A stretch of DNA of 64,000 bases from NCBI GenBank assembly GCA_937926205.1, contig CALEYL010000040.1, positions 1-64,000 on the forward strand, in the 5' to 3' direction. This stretch comes from an uncultured Saprospiraceae bacterium (GTDB lineage: Bacteria > Bacteroidota > Bacteroidia > Chitinophagales > Saprospiraceae). This document shows, piece by piece, positions 17,242 through 25,850 of this stretch. Both the position numbers and the translations under genes were made by a program. Under the pieces are notes generated by a model. It was not told where the DNA came from and did not search any database. It worked only from the letters and a program-made list of their open reading frames with translations. Each line of letters begins with the position of its first letter. The stretch's first letter is position 1.

Positions 17242-18573
17242 ATGCGTAAAACAACCAGACGTGATTTCATCAAAGCCTCCACGGTATTGACCGGAGGCGC
17301 CATGCTGGGCGGATTGCCTTTAGCCCAGGCAGCCAACAGTTTCAGCGACGATACCATTAAAATTGCGCTCATCGGCTGTGGCGGACGCGGAACAGGCGCT
17401 GCTGTACAGGCTTTGCTTGCCAAACAAAACGTAAAGCTCGTTGCTATGGCCGATGCCTTCCGGTCCCGCCTTGACGACGCTTACAAAAACATTACCGCCG
17501 ACGACCTTGCCGATGTCATCGGATCAGAAGGCAATGTAAAAAGCCGGGTTGACGTGCCTGAAGAGCGCAAATATGTCGGCTTTGACGCTTACAAAAAAGC
17601 CATGGCTCATGCCGATGTGGTCATACTTGCGACGCCTCCCGGATTCCGGCCCGATCATTTTTCCGAGGCCATCGCACAAGGCAAACAGGTATTTATGGAA
17701 AAACCTGTTGCAACTGACGCGCCCGGCATTCGCAAGGTGCTGGAAGCTGCCGAAATGGCAAAACAGAAAAAACTGAATGTTGTAGTAGGTCTTCAGCGGC
17801 ACTACCAGAAGGTTTACCGGCAATGGGTAGACATGTTGCAAAACGGAGCCATCGGCGAGATTGTTACTTCCAGGGTGTATTGGAACATGGGCGCCCTTTG
17901 GGTGAGACCCCGTAAACCAAACGCAACAGAAATGGCCTATCAGATGGAAAACTGGTACTATTTCACCTGGCTTTGTGGCGACCACATTGTCGAACAACAC
18001 GTGCACAATCTCGACGTTTCCAACTGGGTGAAAGGCGCCTATCCCATCCGCGCTTATGGCAGTGGGGGGCGCCAGGTGCGCGTTGGAAAAGAATACGGCG
18101 AAATTTATGACCACCACGTGGTCGAATACGAATATGCCGATGGTTCGCGCATGTTCAGCCAATGCCGCCAGATTCCCGGGACAAAAGAAAGCGTAACAGA
18201 AGCTTTCCATGGCACCAACGGCACCGCACCCTGGCCCGGACGCATCCAAACAAAAAGCGGTTACGCGCTCCTGAATTACAACGACAAAGGCGATCCGGAT
18301 CCTTATCAGAATGAACACGACGAATTGTTTGCGGCTATCGCAAAATCGGAGTACAAATTTGCGGACGCTGAAAATGCCGCAAAAAGTACAATGACGGCAA
18401 TTATGGGCCGAATGGCAACTTATTCCGGCCAACTGATTGAGTGGGATGCTGCACTGAATTCAAAAATCAACCTGATGCCGGAAAAACTGGACTGGAACGC
18501 CAACCCTAAACTGTTGCCCGGTGCTGACGGGATGTATGCCTGTGCCGTACCCGGGATTACGAAGGTGGTATAG
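17242..18573 (+). CDS. Gfo/Idh/MocA family oxidoreductase with Tat signal
   Basis: The 443-residue protein begins KTTRRDFIKASTVLTGGAML, a twin-arginine signal, so it is exported folded with its cofactor. The Rossmann start IKIALIGCGGRGTGAA is followed by the EKPVATDA motif (Lys of the catalytic EKP) and the C-terminal half with HNLDVSNWVKGAYP and FHGTNG. Bacteroidota carry many such periplasmic NAD(P)-dependent dehydrogenases or hydrolases acting on sugars. The substrate is unknown. The frame is open upstream to 17152, but the RR motif placed near the N-terminus fixes ATG 17242. Confidence 0.9.
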   Translation: MRKTTRRDFIKASTVLTGGAMLGGLPLAQAANSFSDDTIKIALIGCGGRGTGAAVQALLAKQNVKLVAMADAFRSRLDDAYKNITADDLADVIGSEGNVKSRVDVPEERKYVGFDAYKKAMAHADVVILATPPGFRPDHFSEAIAQGKQVFMEKPVATDAPGIRKVLEAAEMAKQKKLNVVVGLQRHYQKVYRQWVDMLQNGAIGEIVTSRVYWNMGALWVRPRKPNATEMAYQMENWYYFTWLCGDHIVEQHVHNLDVSNWVKGAYPIRAYGSGGRQVRVGKEYGEIYDHHVVEYEYADGSRMFSQCRQIPGTKESVTEAFHGTNGTAPWPGRIQTKSGYALLNYNDKGDPDPYQNEHDELFAAIAKSEYKFADAENAAKSTMTAIMGRMATYSGQLIEWDAALNSKINLMPEKLDWNANPKLLPGADGMYACAVPGITKVV

Positions 18574-18576
18574 GGG

Positions 18577-18603
18577 GTTGAATTTGTTGAATTTGTTGAA
18601 TGG
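18577..18603 (+). repeat. 9-base repeat array, unit GTTGAATTT
   Basis: GTTGAATTT, GTTGAATTT, GTTGAATGG follow directly after the TAG stop at 18571-18573. A related GTTGAA nonad occurs in the loop of the inverted-repeat element at 52162-52188. Confidence 0.75.
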
Positions 18604-18612
18604 GTTATCTCC

Positions 18613-19815
18613 ATGAATATTCCGAACGTCTTTTGGGGTGACCTGAAACACTTGCTTAGCGGCCTTGGCGAAACCTTGGCGTCCCTGGCGGGAAACAATC
18701 TCCCGAAGAGGACGTCAAGGATACGCCAGGGATGCATTGAGTTTATCACCCAATTTAAAAAGATTTTCAAATTCCCTGAAGCTCCCCGGAAATTTTGGCC
18801 TGCCGCTGAGCGGGACAAGTTTTGCCCATTCTTTCCCAACTCCCCTTTTAACTTTTTTACTTTAACCCCCGCTATTGCGGGACAAGCTTTTAACCTTTTC
18901 TCTACTTTAACCTTTATCCTTTTCACTTTAACCTTTAACCTTTCCAATTTAACCTTCCTGCCTGCCCAGCAGCGCTACGAATTTTCTCACCCCCAAATGG
19001 GCACCGTTTTTCGCCTGGTTTTTTATACAGAAAAAGACGCAGCAAGCGCACAAAATATAGCTGATCAGGTTTTCGAACGCGTAGATACCCTGAACGCCAT
19101 ATTTTCCGATTACCTGCCGGAAAGCGAGCTCAACCGACTGAGCGACCAGGCGGGAAACGGGAAAAAGTTTAAGGTTTCAGAACCACTGTGGGACATCCTT
19201 CGCCTGTCCAAAAAATACGCCAAAGCCAGCAAAGGCGCATTCGATCCTACTATTGGAGCCCTGACGAGGTTGTGGCGACGGGCGCGTCACCTTAAAGAAG
19301 CACCTGATTCTGCCCGTATTGCAGCAGCGTTAAAAACGGTAGACTACCGAAGCATTTGTTTTTTCAAAAACCGGCGCATTCAACTAAAAATAAAAGGAAC
19401 CCGGTTGGACCTCGGCGGTATTGCGCAGGGCTACGCGGCCGATGAATGTCTGTCCATGTTGCAGAAAGCAGGTGTTTTTGCCGCTCTGGTAGATGCAGGC
19501 GGCGACATAGCCCTCGGTGATGCTCCCCCCGGGGCTGAAGGTTGGACGATTGAGCGACCAGGCACGGATTCCACGACCGAAACCCTGATTTTGTCGCATT
19601 GTGGCATTACCACTTCCGGGGGCACCTACCGGTATTTTGAGGACGCAAAAGGCGTTCGCTTTTCTCATATTGTAGACCCCCGAACCGGCTGGGGCATTAC
19701 CCAGCACCACTTAGTGACGGTACAGGCGCCTGACGCGGTGACGGCAGATGCCTGGGCGACAGCGTTATCTGTAACGGGAAAATCAAGCAGAAGAACCCAT
19801 TTGAAAATCTGGTAA
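18613..19815 (+). CDS. FAD:protein FMN transferase (ApbE-like) with both ends altered by repeats
   Basis: ApbE attaches FMN to threonine residues of exported flavoproteins such as Rnf and Nqr subunits. The core is clear from QRYEFSHPQMGTVFRLVFY onward, with DLGGIAQGYAAD, VDAGGDIALGD, SGGTYRYF, HIVDPRTGWG and TADAWATAL. The frame is open to ATG 18613, but the first 120 residues are spacer DNA: small GCGGGACAAG hairpins and TTTAACC heptads that happen to encode a hydrophobic FNLFSTLTFILFTLTFNL. No ATG lies where a signal peptide should start. The C-terminus stops just after the TADAWATAL motif in sequence derived from another repeat, about 25-30 residues short. It may be an unusual functional form or a decaying gene. 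Confidence 0.75.
   Translation: MNIPNVFWGDLKHLLSGLGETLASLAGNNLPKRTSRIRQGCIEFITQFKKIFKFPEAPRKFWPAAERDKFCPFFPNSPFNFFTLTPAIAGQAFNLFSTLTFILFTLTFNLSNLTFLPAQQRYEFSHPQMGTVFRLVFYTEKDAASAQNIADQVFERVDTLNAIFSDYLPESELNRLSDQAGNGKKFKVSEPLWDILRLSKKYAKASKGAFDPTIGALTRLWRRARHLKEAPDSARIAAALKTVDYRSICFFKNRRIQLKIKGTRLDLGGIAQGYAADECLSMLQKAGVFAALVDAGGDIALGDAPPGAEGWTIERPGTDSTTETLILSHCGITTSGGTYRYFEDAKGVRFSHIVDPRTGWGITQHHLVTVQAPDAVTADAWATALSVTGKSSRRTHLKIW
18803..18886 (+). repeat. Two copies of a small GCGGGACAAG hairpin motif
   Basis: CCGCTGAGCGGGACAAG (18803-18819) and CCCGCTATTGCGGGACAAG (18868-18886) are short hairpins with the same tail. The tail also occurs inside both inverted-repeat elements (13080-13100 minus strand; 52137-52157 as GCGGGACAGG). 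Here they lie inside the extended apbE frame. Confidence 0.7.
18904..18959 (+). repeat. Heptad array, unit (A/C)CTTTNN, eight copies
   Basis: ACTTTAA, CCTTTAT, CCTTTTC, ACTTTAA, CCTTTAA, CCTTTCC, AATTTAA, CCTTCCT run in strict 7-base steps and end at the codons for LPAQQRY, the start of the mature ApbE core. Read in frame they give a hydrophobic stretch that mimics a signal-peptide core. Confidence 0.9.
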
Positions 19816-19863
19816 TTGGAAGGCATCTTCAAATTTTCAAATTGTCTCATTTTCAAATTAGCA

Positions 19864-22299
19864 TCACCTCACCACCTCCATAAATTTTTTAATATTCCGC
19901 CCGATCACAGCGCCTTCGCCCTGAGGATCCAATCGGGCAGATTTTTCGGCAAGTCGAAGTGCAATGCGCAGGTTTTCAGGATCATAAAGTGAAACCTTAT
20001 AAGTGCCGTAGTTTTTCTTCAGGAAGTATTTGGCGCAGGCTGCCAACTCAGTTGCATCGGTGAGTTCAGCACAATCGGCTTCCTGCATTAACCCGAATTC
20101 GATGCGTTGTTTGATGGTGAGCGCTGCGATGTAGCCATCTTTGTCCAGATTGCACAAGTCGCAGAAAAAAGGAAAAAAGCGCTGCCCCGAACCCAGCAAT
20201 ACCCGCTCGCTGTCGGGCGAAAAGGCAACTGCATAACAAACGCCGCCGAGATTCCAGACACAGGCTGGCTCCTCTCTGTTTTTTTGAGTGGCGACCCACA
20301 ATTGTGCTTTTTTATCTTCGCTTCCACTTAAAATATAAGTCCCGTCTGAGGAAAAAGCGACTGCCCTGATGGCTGCCTCATAACCTGAAAATGTGCCAAT
20401 TTCATATCCATTTACACTCCACAGCTTCATGGTTTTATCCCAGCTGCCACTCAGTAAAGTTTTTCCATCGGGTGAAAAAACAGCACAAAGCACTCCGGAA
20501 GTATGGCCGCGAAAAGCTTTAAGTTCATGCCCGTTCAGATCCCATAATCGAATGGTTTTATCCCAACTGCTTGTGAGTACCGAATTGCCGTCGGGCGAAA
20601 ATGCCACTGCTGTCAAACTTGAAGTATGTCCCGTAAAAGTCTGGAGGACATGCCCTTCCAGGTCCCAAAGTTTAGCGGTTCTGTCAAAGCTGCCGGTCAG
20701 CACACGGCTGCCGTCGGGCGAAAATGCCACTGCCGTAACCCCAAATTCATGGCCGGTAAATTTTTGAATAAGCTGCCCGTTTAAATCCCATAATACGGCA
20801 GTACCATCCCAACTGCCGGTCAGCACATTTTTCCCATCAGGGGAAAAAGCAACCGAAGCAACGACCTCGGTATGGCCTGCAAAAGACCGGAGTTCTTTTT
20901 CGTTCAAATCCCAGAGTTTAGCGACCCCTGACCAGGTTCCTGTCAGGATGCTCTGACCGTCTGGTGAATAAGCGAGCGCCCTGACAACGGCTGTATCTCC
21001 GATAAAATACCTTGGTTCCAATTTTCTCAGATCCCAGTATTTGATCACCCCGTCTTCACTGCCGGTTAACATATGTTGTGCGTCAGGAGCAAAGGCAACC
21101 ACGCTGACGGCATTGGCGTGTCCCGAAAAAGTCTGGAGGATTTGGCCGTTCAAATTCCACAATTTGGCACTTTTATCAAAGCTTCCTGTCAGTATTCTGT
21201 CTCCATCCGGCGAAAACGCGATGGCCCAGACGGCATCTGTATGCCCGGCGTAAGTTTGGAGAACATATCCATTTAAATTCCACAGTTTTGCCGTGCCGTC
21301 CAAACTGCCCGTCAGGACGCTTTGGCCGTCAGGCGCATAGGCAACCGCCCAAACAGCGGAGGGGTGCCCGGAAAAGGAGCGGCGTTCGCGCCCCGATAAA
21401 TCCCATAATTTGGCTGTCCCATCCTCGCTTCCTGTCAGGATGCTTTGGCCGTCGGGAGCAAAAGCAAGCGACTGGACGGCGTCTTTGTGGCCTTTAAAAG
21501 TCTGGACAGCATGGCCGGATAAATCCCAAAGTATAGCGCTGTTGTCCCAGCTACCCGTTAAAATGTGCTTGCCGTCGGGGGCAAAGGCAACAGACAGTAC
21601 GGCCTCTTTGTGTCCTGAAAAGGTATGCAGTTCTTTTCCGGTTAAATCCCATAATTTGGCTGTTTTGTCGAGGCTGCCTGTGAGTACTTGTTGCCCGTCA
21701 GGAGAGAAGGCGACGGATTCAACGCCGTCCTGGTGTCCGCTAAAAACCTGTAAAACACGTCCGGTTAAATCCCACAATATGGCAGATTTGTCGCGACTCC
21801 CCGACAGCACGTATTTTCCGTCAGGAGAAAACGCAATAGACAAGACGGCGTCGGCGTGTCCTGTGAAAATACAGCTTGCAAATACATTAGAAGAATCGCT
21901 CAACAGTTTGCTGCGGTTTTTTAAATGCAAAGGGCTGCCGTTTTGTGTCAGGCGACAGGCTTCCTGTGAGAGGCGCAGCAGCAGGGTACGGTCAAAATTG
22001 GGCTGTGCCATCAGGTCTGCTGCTTTGGAAGTCAATTCTGCGGCCCTGGCACTCCGATCGAAAGCTTGTTTTTCAGCATCCAAACCTGCGTTGACGGAAT
22101 CGAGGAGCGTGGCGATGGTTTGCGACATCCCGGAACACAATGGCAAAGCAGCTTCACAATATTCCCTTGCCGCAAGCCATTTTCTTGCTGCCAGATTTTG
22201 GCGCGCTTTCTGGAGCATTTCACGGCAAAAGCCCGGATCCTGAGCCATCAGAAGCTGGCAGGTAAATATCAATATCAGGAGCGTGTATGTCTTTTTCAT
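19864..22299 (-). CDS. Exported WD40 protein with 14 repeats (two seven-bladed propellers)
   Basis: The 811-residue protein has a signal peptide (KKTYTLLILIFTCQLLMAQ) and a helical region (21-143). Thirteen canonical WD40 repeats of 41 residues plus one degenerate repeat follow (about 144-717; SGHxxAVxxVAFSPDGxxxLTGS...LWDL), then a helical tail (718-811). Fourteen repeats are the number needed for two closed seven-bladed rings. WD40 propellers are scaffolds for protein binding and have no enzymatic residues. It follows, 25 bases downstream, a coiled-coil membrane protein with which it probably forms a periplasmic or outer-face complex. Partners and purpose are unknown. Confidence 0.9.
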   Translation of the reverse strand: MKKTYTLLILIFTCQLLMAQDPGFCREMLQKARQNLAARKWLAAREYCEAALPLCSGMSQTIATLLDSVNAGLDAEKQAFDRSARAAELTSKAADLMAQPNFDRTLLLRLSQEACRLTQNGSPLHLKNRSKLLSDSSNVFASCIFTGHADAVLSIAFSPDGKYVLSGSRDKSAILWDLTGRVLQVFSGHQDGVESVAFSPDGQQVLTGSLDKTAKLWDLTGKELHTFSGHKEAVLSVAFAPDGKHILTGSWDNSAILWDLSGHAVQTFKGHKDAVQSLAFAPDGQSILTGSEDGTAKLWDLSGRERRSFSGHPSAVWAVAYAPDGQSVLTGSLDGTAKLWNLNGYVLQTYAGHTDAVWAIAFSPDGDRILTGSFDKSAKLWNLNGQILQTFSGHANAVSVVAFAPDAQHMLTGSEDGVIKYWDLRKLEPRYFIGDTAVVRALAYSPDGQSILTGTWSGVAKLWDLNEKELRSFAGHTEVVASVAFSPDGKNVLTGSWDGTAVLWDLNGQLIQKFTGHEFGVTAVAFSPDGSRVLTGSFDRTAKLWDLEGHVLQTFTGHTSSLTAVAFSPDGNSVLTSSWDKTIRLWDLNGHELKAFRGHTSGVLCAVFSPDGKTLLSGSWDKTMKLWSVNGYEIGTFSGYEAAIRAVAFSSDGTYILSGSEDKKAQLWVATQKNREEPACVWNLGGVCYAVAFSPDSERVLLGSGQRFFPFFCDLCNLDKDGYIAALTIKQRIEFGLMQEADCAELTDATELAACAKYFLKKNYGTYKVSLYDPENLRIALRLAEKSARLDPQGEGAVIGRNIKKFMEVVR
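20149..21870 (-). repeat. 123-base coding tandem repeats of the WD40 propellers
   Basis: About fourteen 123-base units encode the WD40 blades. Neighbouring units are alike enough at the DNA level (e.g. repeated TTGGCCGTCNGG/GAAAANGC blocks) that unequal recombination between them is plausible. Boundaries are from the protein repeats. Confidence 0.8.
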
Positions 22300-22324
22300 A
22301 TCGAGGTAACTTAAGAGAATGGGC

Positions 22325-22819
22325 TTATTCGATTTCTTTCAAAAGCGCAATAATTTCAGCATTGGTTTTATCCAATTTTTGTGCTTCCAATAAAATCTGG
22401 TGCGCCATTTCCCGGTCTCCAACCCGCATCATACGCCGGGCCGAAGCCAGGTATTTTTCGACCTCAATACGGTTTCGTTCAGCTATTTCGGCTTCTAAAG
22501 CGGCAATTCTTTCACGAGCTTCCTGCAGTTCAAGTTCAGCATTCTGTTTCTCCAGTTTGGCGAGGCTGTCACTTTGCAGGGCTTCAATGGTTGCCTCCCT
22601 GGCAGTACGTGTGTTTTCTTCAGACACTTGCAATTCACGTTCGAGTTTCAGTTTGGCCTGTTGAGATCCAAGGTATAAAATGCTTACGGTCACAAGAGCA
22701 ACGATAGCAGCCAAACCAATGGCTCCTACAAGCAATCTTTGTCTTTTCTTTTTTTTCTTGCGTTGCGTTTCGGAAAGCTTGTGAGCTGCCTCTTCCTTTT
22801 CCTGTATCATAGTGGTCAT
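22325..22819 (-). CDS. Membrane-anchored coiled-coil protein, partner of the WD40 protein
   Basis: The 164-residue protein has a basic cytoplasmic start ending KKKKKRQ, one membrane helix (about 29-50, LLVGAIGLAAIVALVTVSILYL) and an extracytoplasmic coiled coil (55-125). A TPR-like helical end follows (125-164, YLASARRMMRVGDREMAHQILLEAQKLD). Topology by the positive-inside rule puts the coiled coil in the periplasm, where the exported WD40 protein would be. I know no named family. The pair looks like one operon with this gene first. Confidence 0.75.
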   Translation of the reverse strand: MTTMIQEKEEAAHKLSETQRKKKKKRQRLLVGAIGLAAIVALVTVSILYLGSQQAKLKLERELQVSEENTRTAREATIEALQSDSLAKLEKQNAELELQEARERIAALEAEIAERNRIEVEKYLASARRMMRVGDREMAHQILLEAQKLDKTNAEIIALLKEIE

Positions 22820-23247
22820 TTTATTGAGGCATTATCGCGAGCACAACTTTGGTTTTGTGTCGTCGAAAGCATCACCCCTGTAATCATAGTTTTCTCATTC
22901 CTGAAGTGTCCTGAATGCTTCGGAAAGCGAAAGCTAAGAATTTACATCAAAATACCCAATAGTCCGCGAATTTAAGCGCATTGACAAATTAGCAAACAAA
23001 CAAGTATTTTTATGACAATCAAATACTTAGATCAAAAGTTAAACTAAGCAGCCATAAACAAAAGCTTCTTCATTTTTCAGAAGGCAATTCCATACGAACA
23101 GTGGGCTGAGTGGGAAGAGAACAAAAGCAACAGCCGAATTTCCAAAAAACGGGCAATTCTTACAAGAGTCTTTATAAAGGGGCTATTTTTACGATTGAAA
23201 TCCGGATTTGATTAACCACTTACTGCTCAAACCATACATTTGTCACC
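22820..23247. other. Divergent intergenic region, 428 bases
   Basis: The region separates the coiled-coil/WD40 unit from the acetylesterase gene. It is A+T-rich with no supported reading frame, RNA gene or repeat. The only promoter-like match is TACATTTG at 23235-23242, so close to the ATG at 23248 that transcription would start at about the start codon; this may be chance. Confidence 0.5.
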
Positions 23248-25215
23248 ATGTCAAAATCAACACTACTTCTTGCATTCTTCGTATTGAATGCAGTTATGCT
23301 GTCTGCACAGATCAAACTCCCGAGATTACTGGGCTCAAACGCGGTCTTGCAACGCGATGTTCGTCTGCCACTTCGGGGGCAGGCTGAAAAAAACAGCAGG
23401 GTAATCATCCTGGTCGACGGCTACTCTTATGGCATTCAGGCCGATAATAATGGAAGATGGGAAATGGAATTGCCTCCGCATGCAGCTGGCGGACCTTTTG
23501 AAATGAGCTTCAGCGACGGGCACAGAACGGTCAAATTAGAGAACATTTATTTTGGAGATGTTTGGGTTTGTTCCGGGCAATCCAATATGGAGTGGCCACT
23601 GCGGGAAGTAAACAATGCAGAAGCAGAAATCGCGGCAGCAAACGACCCGATGATCCGGCATTTTTTTGTTGACCATGCAGCATCTTTATCTCCTTACGAC
23701 GAGTTGCAAAGTGGCAGCTGGACAGTCTGTAGTCCTGCTACTGCAGGGGATTTTACAGCAGTTGGCTATTTCTTTGCCAAACACCTCCGTGAAAAAACGG
23801 GGGTTCCCATAGGCCTGATTCACAGTTCATGGGGAGGCAGCCGTATTGAGCCCTGGATGGACGCCCCCACTCTTGGCTTTGAAGATGACCTGGCTGTAGA
23901 AGCGTATCTCCAACAAAAACTCGCCGGGCAACAAACCATTCTGGAGGGTTTTCTGCGCCGCAAATTCGGTGACCAGATTCCCATGGAAGATCACGGCATA
24001 CAAGACGGAAAAGCCATTTGGTCGCTAGCAAATCTGGATGACAACCAATGGATGGACATGCCTGTTCCCGGTTTGTGGGAAGGAAATGGCTGGGAAATAC
24101 TGGATGGCATTGTCTGGTTCAGGAAATCGGTAACGCTGACAGCCGATCAGGCCGCACAAGCTGCCACACTCGGACTCGGCATGATAGACGACAGTGATGA
24201 AACCTGGATAAACGGGGTGAAGGTTGGCGGCCTTCAAAGCAGTTATAACGTAATTCGAAACTATGAGATACCGGCAGGCACCTTAAAGGCAGGTAAAAAC
24301 GTCATAGCTGTACGGGTAGAAGATACCGGCGGCGGCGGTGGATTGTATGGCGACCCTGGCTTGTTTTTTCTGCGCATGGGAAAGGAAACCATCCCGCTTT
24401 CCGGAAAATGGAAAATGAAGGTAGGCAAAGCCATTGCCAGGCTATATGAAACCGGCGACAACCAACTCCCTACCAAATTGTACAACGCGATGATTCATCC
24501 GATGCAGTGGTTTCCCATTAAAGGCGCCATCTGGTACCAGGGAGAAAGCAACGCCAACAATGCTGATGATGCTACCGCTTATAAAGCACAATTTCAAAAA
24601 ATGATTCAGCAATGGCGCAATCAATGGGGCCTTGGGGATTTTCCTTTTCTGTACGTGCAATTGGCCAATTTTCATGCTGCCGAACCTGAACCGGGTAACA
24701 ACGTCTGGCCTTTACTGCGTGAATCCCAGTCAGCAGCCCTGAGTTTACCCAATACCGGCCAGGCAGTCACCACAGACATAGGCGAAGCAAACGACATACA
24801 TCCCAGAAACAAACAGGATGTAGGTTACCGTCTTGCGCTCGCAGCACGTCGTCTGGCTTATGGCGAAAAAGACCTCGTCTACAGCGGCCCCACTTTCGAT
24901 AAAATGGTGCCGGATCAGATAAAAAATGGAAAAACACAACAAGCTGCCATTCGTCTGCAATTCAAAAACAAAGGCGCCGGACTGCTCGCCAAAGGGGATG
25001 CATCTGGTAATCTCCGGGGGTTTGCCATTGCTGGTGAAGATCGCAAATTTGTATGGGCTAAAGCCATGATCAAAGACAACGAAGTGCTGGTCTGGAGCGA
25101 AAAAATTACCAAACCTGTAGCGGTGCGCTATGCCTGGGCCGATAACCCGGAAGGCGCCAATCTGTTTAACGCAGAAGGCTTGCCGGCATCGCCTTTCAGA
25201 ACAGATAAATGGTAA
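23248..25215 (+). CDS. Sialate O-acetylesterase (SASA/SGNH family)
   Basis: The exported 655-residue esterase removes acetyl groups from sialic acids or related sugars. After a signal peptide (SKSTLLLAFFVLNAVMLSAQ) it shows the nucleophile block VCSGQSNMEW (Ser112), GAIWYQGESNA and the catalytic Asp-His in EANDIHPRNKQD. A galactose-binding-like beta-sandwich is inserted at about 255-375 (DDNQWMDMPVPGLWEG...DETWINGVKVGG), as in Bacteroidota SASA enzymes of this length. No sialidase or transporter is adjacent, so the natural substrate (sialic acid or acetylated xylan-type glycan) is open. Confidence 0.93.
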   Translation: MSKSTLLLAFFVLNAVMLSAQIKLPRLLGSNAVLQRDVRLPLRGQAEKNSRVIILVDGYSYGIQADNNGRWEMELPPHAAGGPFEMSFSDGHRTVKLENIYFGDVWVCSGQSNMEWPLREVNNAEAEIAAANDPMIRHFFVDHAASLSPYDELQSGSWTVCSPATAGDFTAVGYFFAKHLREKTGVPIGLIHSSWGGSRIEPWMDAPTLGFEDDLAVEAYLQQKLAGQQTILEGFLRRKFGDQIPMEDHGIQDGKAIWSLANLDDNQWMDMPVPGLWEGNGWEILDGIVWFRKSVTLTADQAAQAATLGLGMIDDSDETWINGVKVGGLQSSYNVIRNYEIPAGTLKAGKNVIAVRVEDTGGGGGLYGDPGLFFLRMGKETIPLSGKWKMKVGKAIARLYETGDNQLPTKLYNAMIHPMQWFPIKGAIWYQGESNANNADDATAYKAQFQKMIQQWRNQWGLGDFPFLYVQLANFHAAEPEPGNNVWPLLRESQSAALSLPNTGQAVTTDIGEANDIHPRNKQDVGYRLALAARRLAYGEKDLVYSGPTFDKMVPDQIKNGKTQQAAIRLQFKNKGAGLLAKGDASGNLRGFAIAGEDRKFVWAKAMIKDNEVLVWSEKITKPVAVRYAWADNPEGANLFNAEGLPASPFRTDKW

Positions 25216-25216
25216 T

Positions 25217-25819
25217 TCAGGCTTTTTGTTTTTTACGATTGTAAGACAAGCTCTGTGGAAAAGTAGGTCCGGGCGGAAACGGAACAGCTGCACGTTCAGC
25301 TTCTGTTTCCGCCTTAACCCGACGGATCTCTAATTTTAGACTTTCTTCTCCTTTGCGCATGGCCCAGAGGTGATTTGCTGAAAAAATCGGGCGCAGCAAA
25401 AAAGTAAACATTTTGAGCAATGGTTTTTCAGCGTTGATGCGCCAATCATAAGTGATGTCACAGCAGCCTTCGCTTTCCTGTTTAAAAGTCCACACCCCGG
25501 TCCCCGCAAAATCGCCCACGGCTTCGAGCGAAAATCCAAAAGGGAAATGGGTTTCTGTGACATTAAACTGCCAGCGCAGGGTATAAGGCAACCATCCCTT
25601 GGTATAAAGGGAAACCACTTTGCCAACGCCTCCGGGCCGGCCTTTTTCCAGTTGCTTTACTTCCAGATAAACACTGGGCCACCAACGGGGTAAGGCTTCT
25701 ACGTCTTCTAAAATCCGGTAGACTTCCTCGCAGGTGGCTTCTACCTGCCATTTGGTTACGAAGTGATAGCTATTCATGTTTTTCATTACTTTGAAGTGAT
25801 AATGGTAGTTTTGGGCCAT
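25217..25819 (-). CDS. SRPBCC-fold protein
   Basis: The 200-residue protein has the START/Bet v1-like pattern: YHFVTKWQVEATCEEVYRILEDVEALPRWWPSVYLEVKQ, then GVGKVVSLYTKGWLPYTLRWQFNVTE and a long final helix. These proteins bind hydrophobic ligands in a deep cavity, and many are cyclases or lipid carriers. The start is probably ATG 25777-25786 rather than 25819, since the fold begins at about residue 16. The stop overlaps the acetylesterase stop region with one base between. It follows the SnoaL-like gene on the same strand by about 31 bases, so the two may be cotranscribed. Confidence 0.85.
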   Translation of the reverse strand: MAQNYHYHFKVMKNMNSYHFVTKWQVEATCEEVYRILEDVEALPRWWPSVYLEVKQLEKGRPGGVGKVVSLYTKGWLPYTLRWQFNVTETHFPFGFSLEAVGDFAGTGVWTFKQESEGCCDITYDWRINAEKPLLKMFTFLLRPIFSANHLWAMRKGEESLKLEIRRVKAETEAERAAVPFPPGPTFPQSLSYNRKKQKA

Positions 25820-25850
25820 GAGTCATCCGTTTCATGGCCCACAACAATCA

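Noticed and set aside
18420..18947. 175-codon minus-strand frame starting with Lys/Val-rich sequence
   Set aside because: Its start (KVKVKRIKVKVEK) is the heptad array read backwards, and the rest is antisense to the oxidoreductase and apbE spacer.
21410..22243. 277-codon and similar plus-strand frames opposite the WD40 gene
   Set aside because: The translation (repeated LPSGAKAT/SKLPV blocks) is the complement of the WD40 codons in a fixed frame; the sense strand gives perfect WD40 repeats.
23235..23248. Leaderless transcription of the acetylesterase gene from TACATTTG
   Set aside because: A single 8-base match with no supporting -33 element at proper spacing; chance match not excluded.
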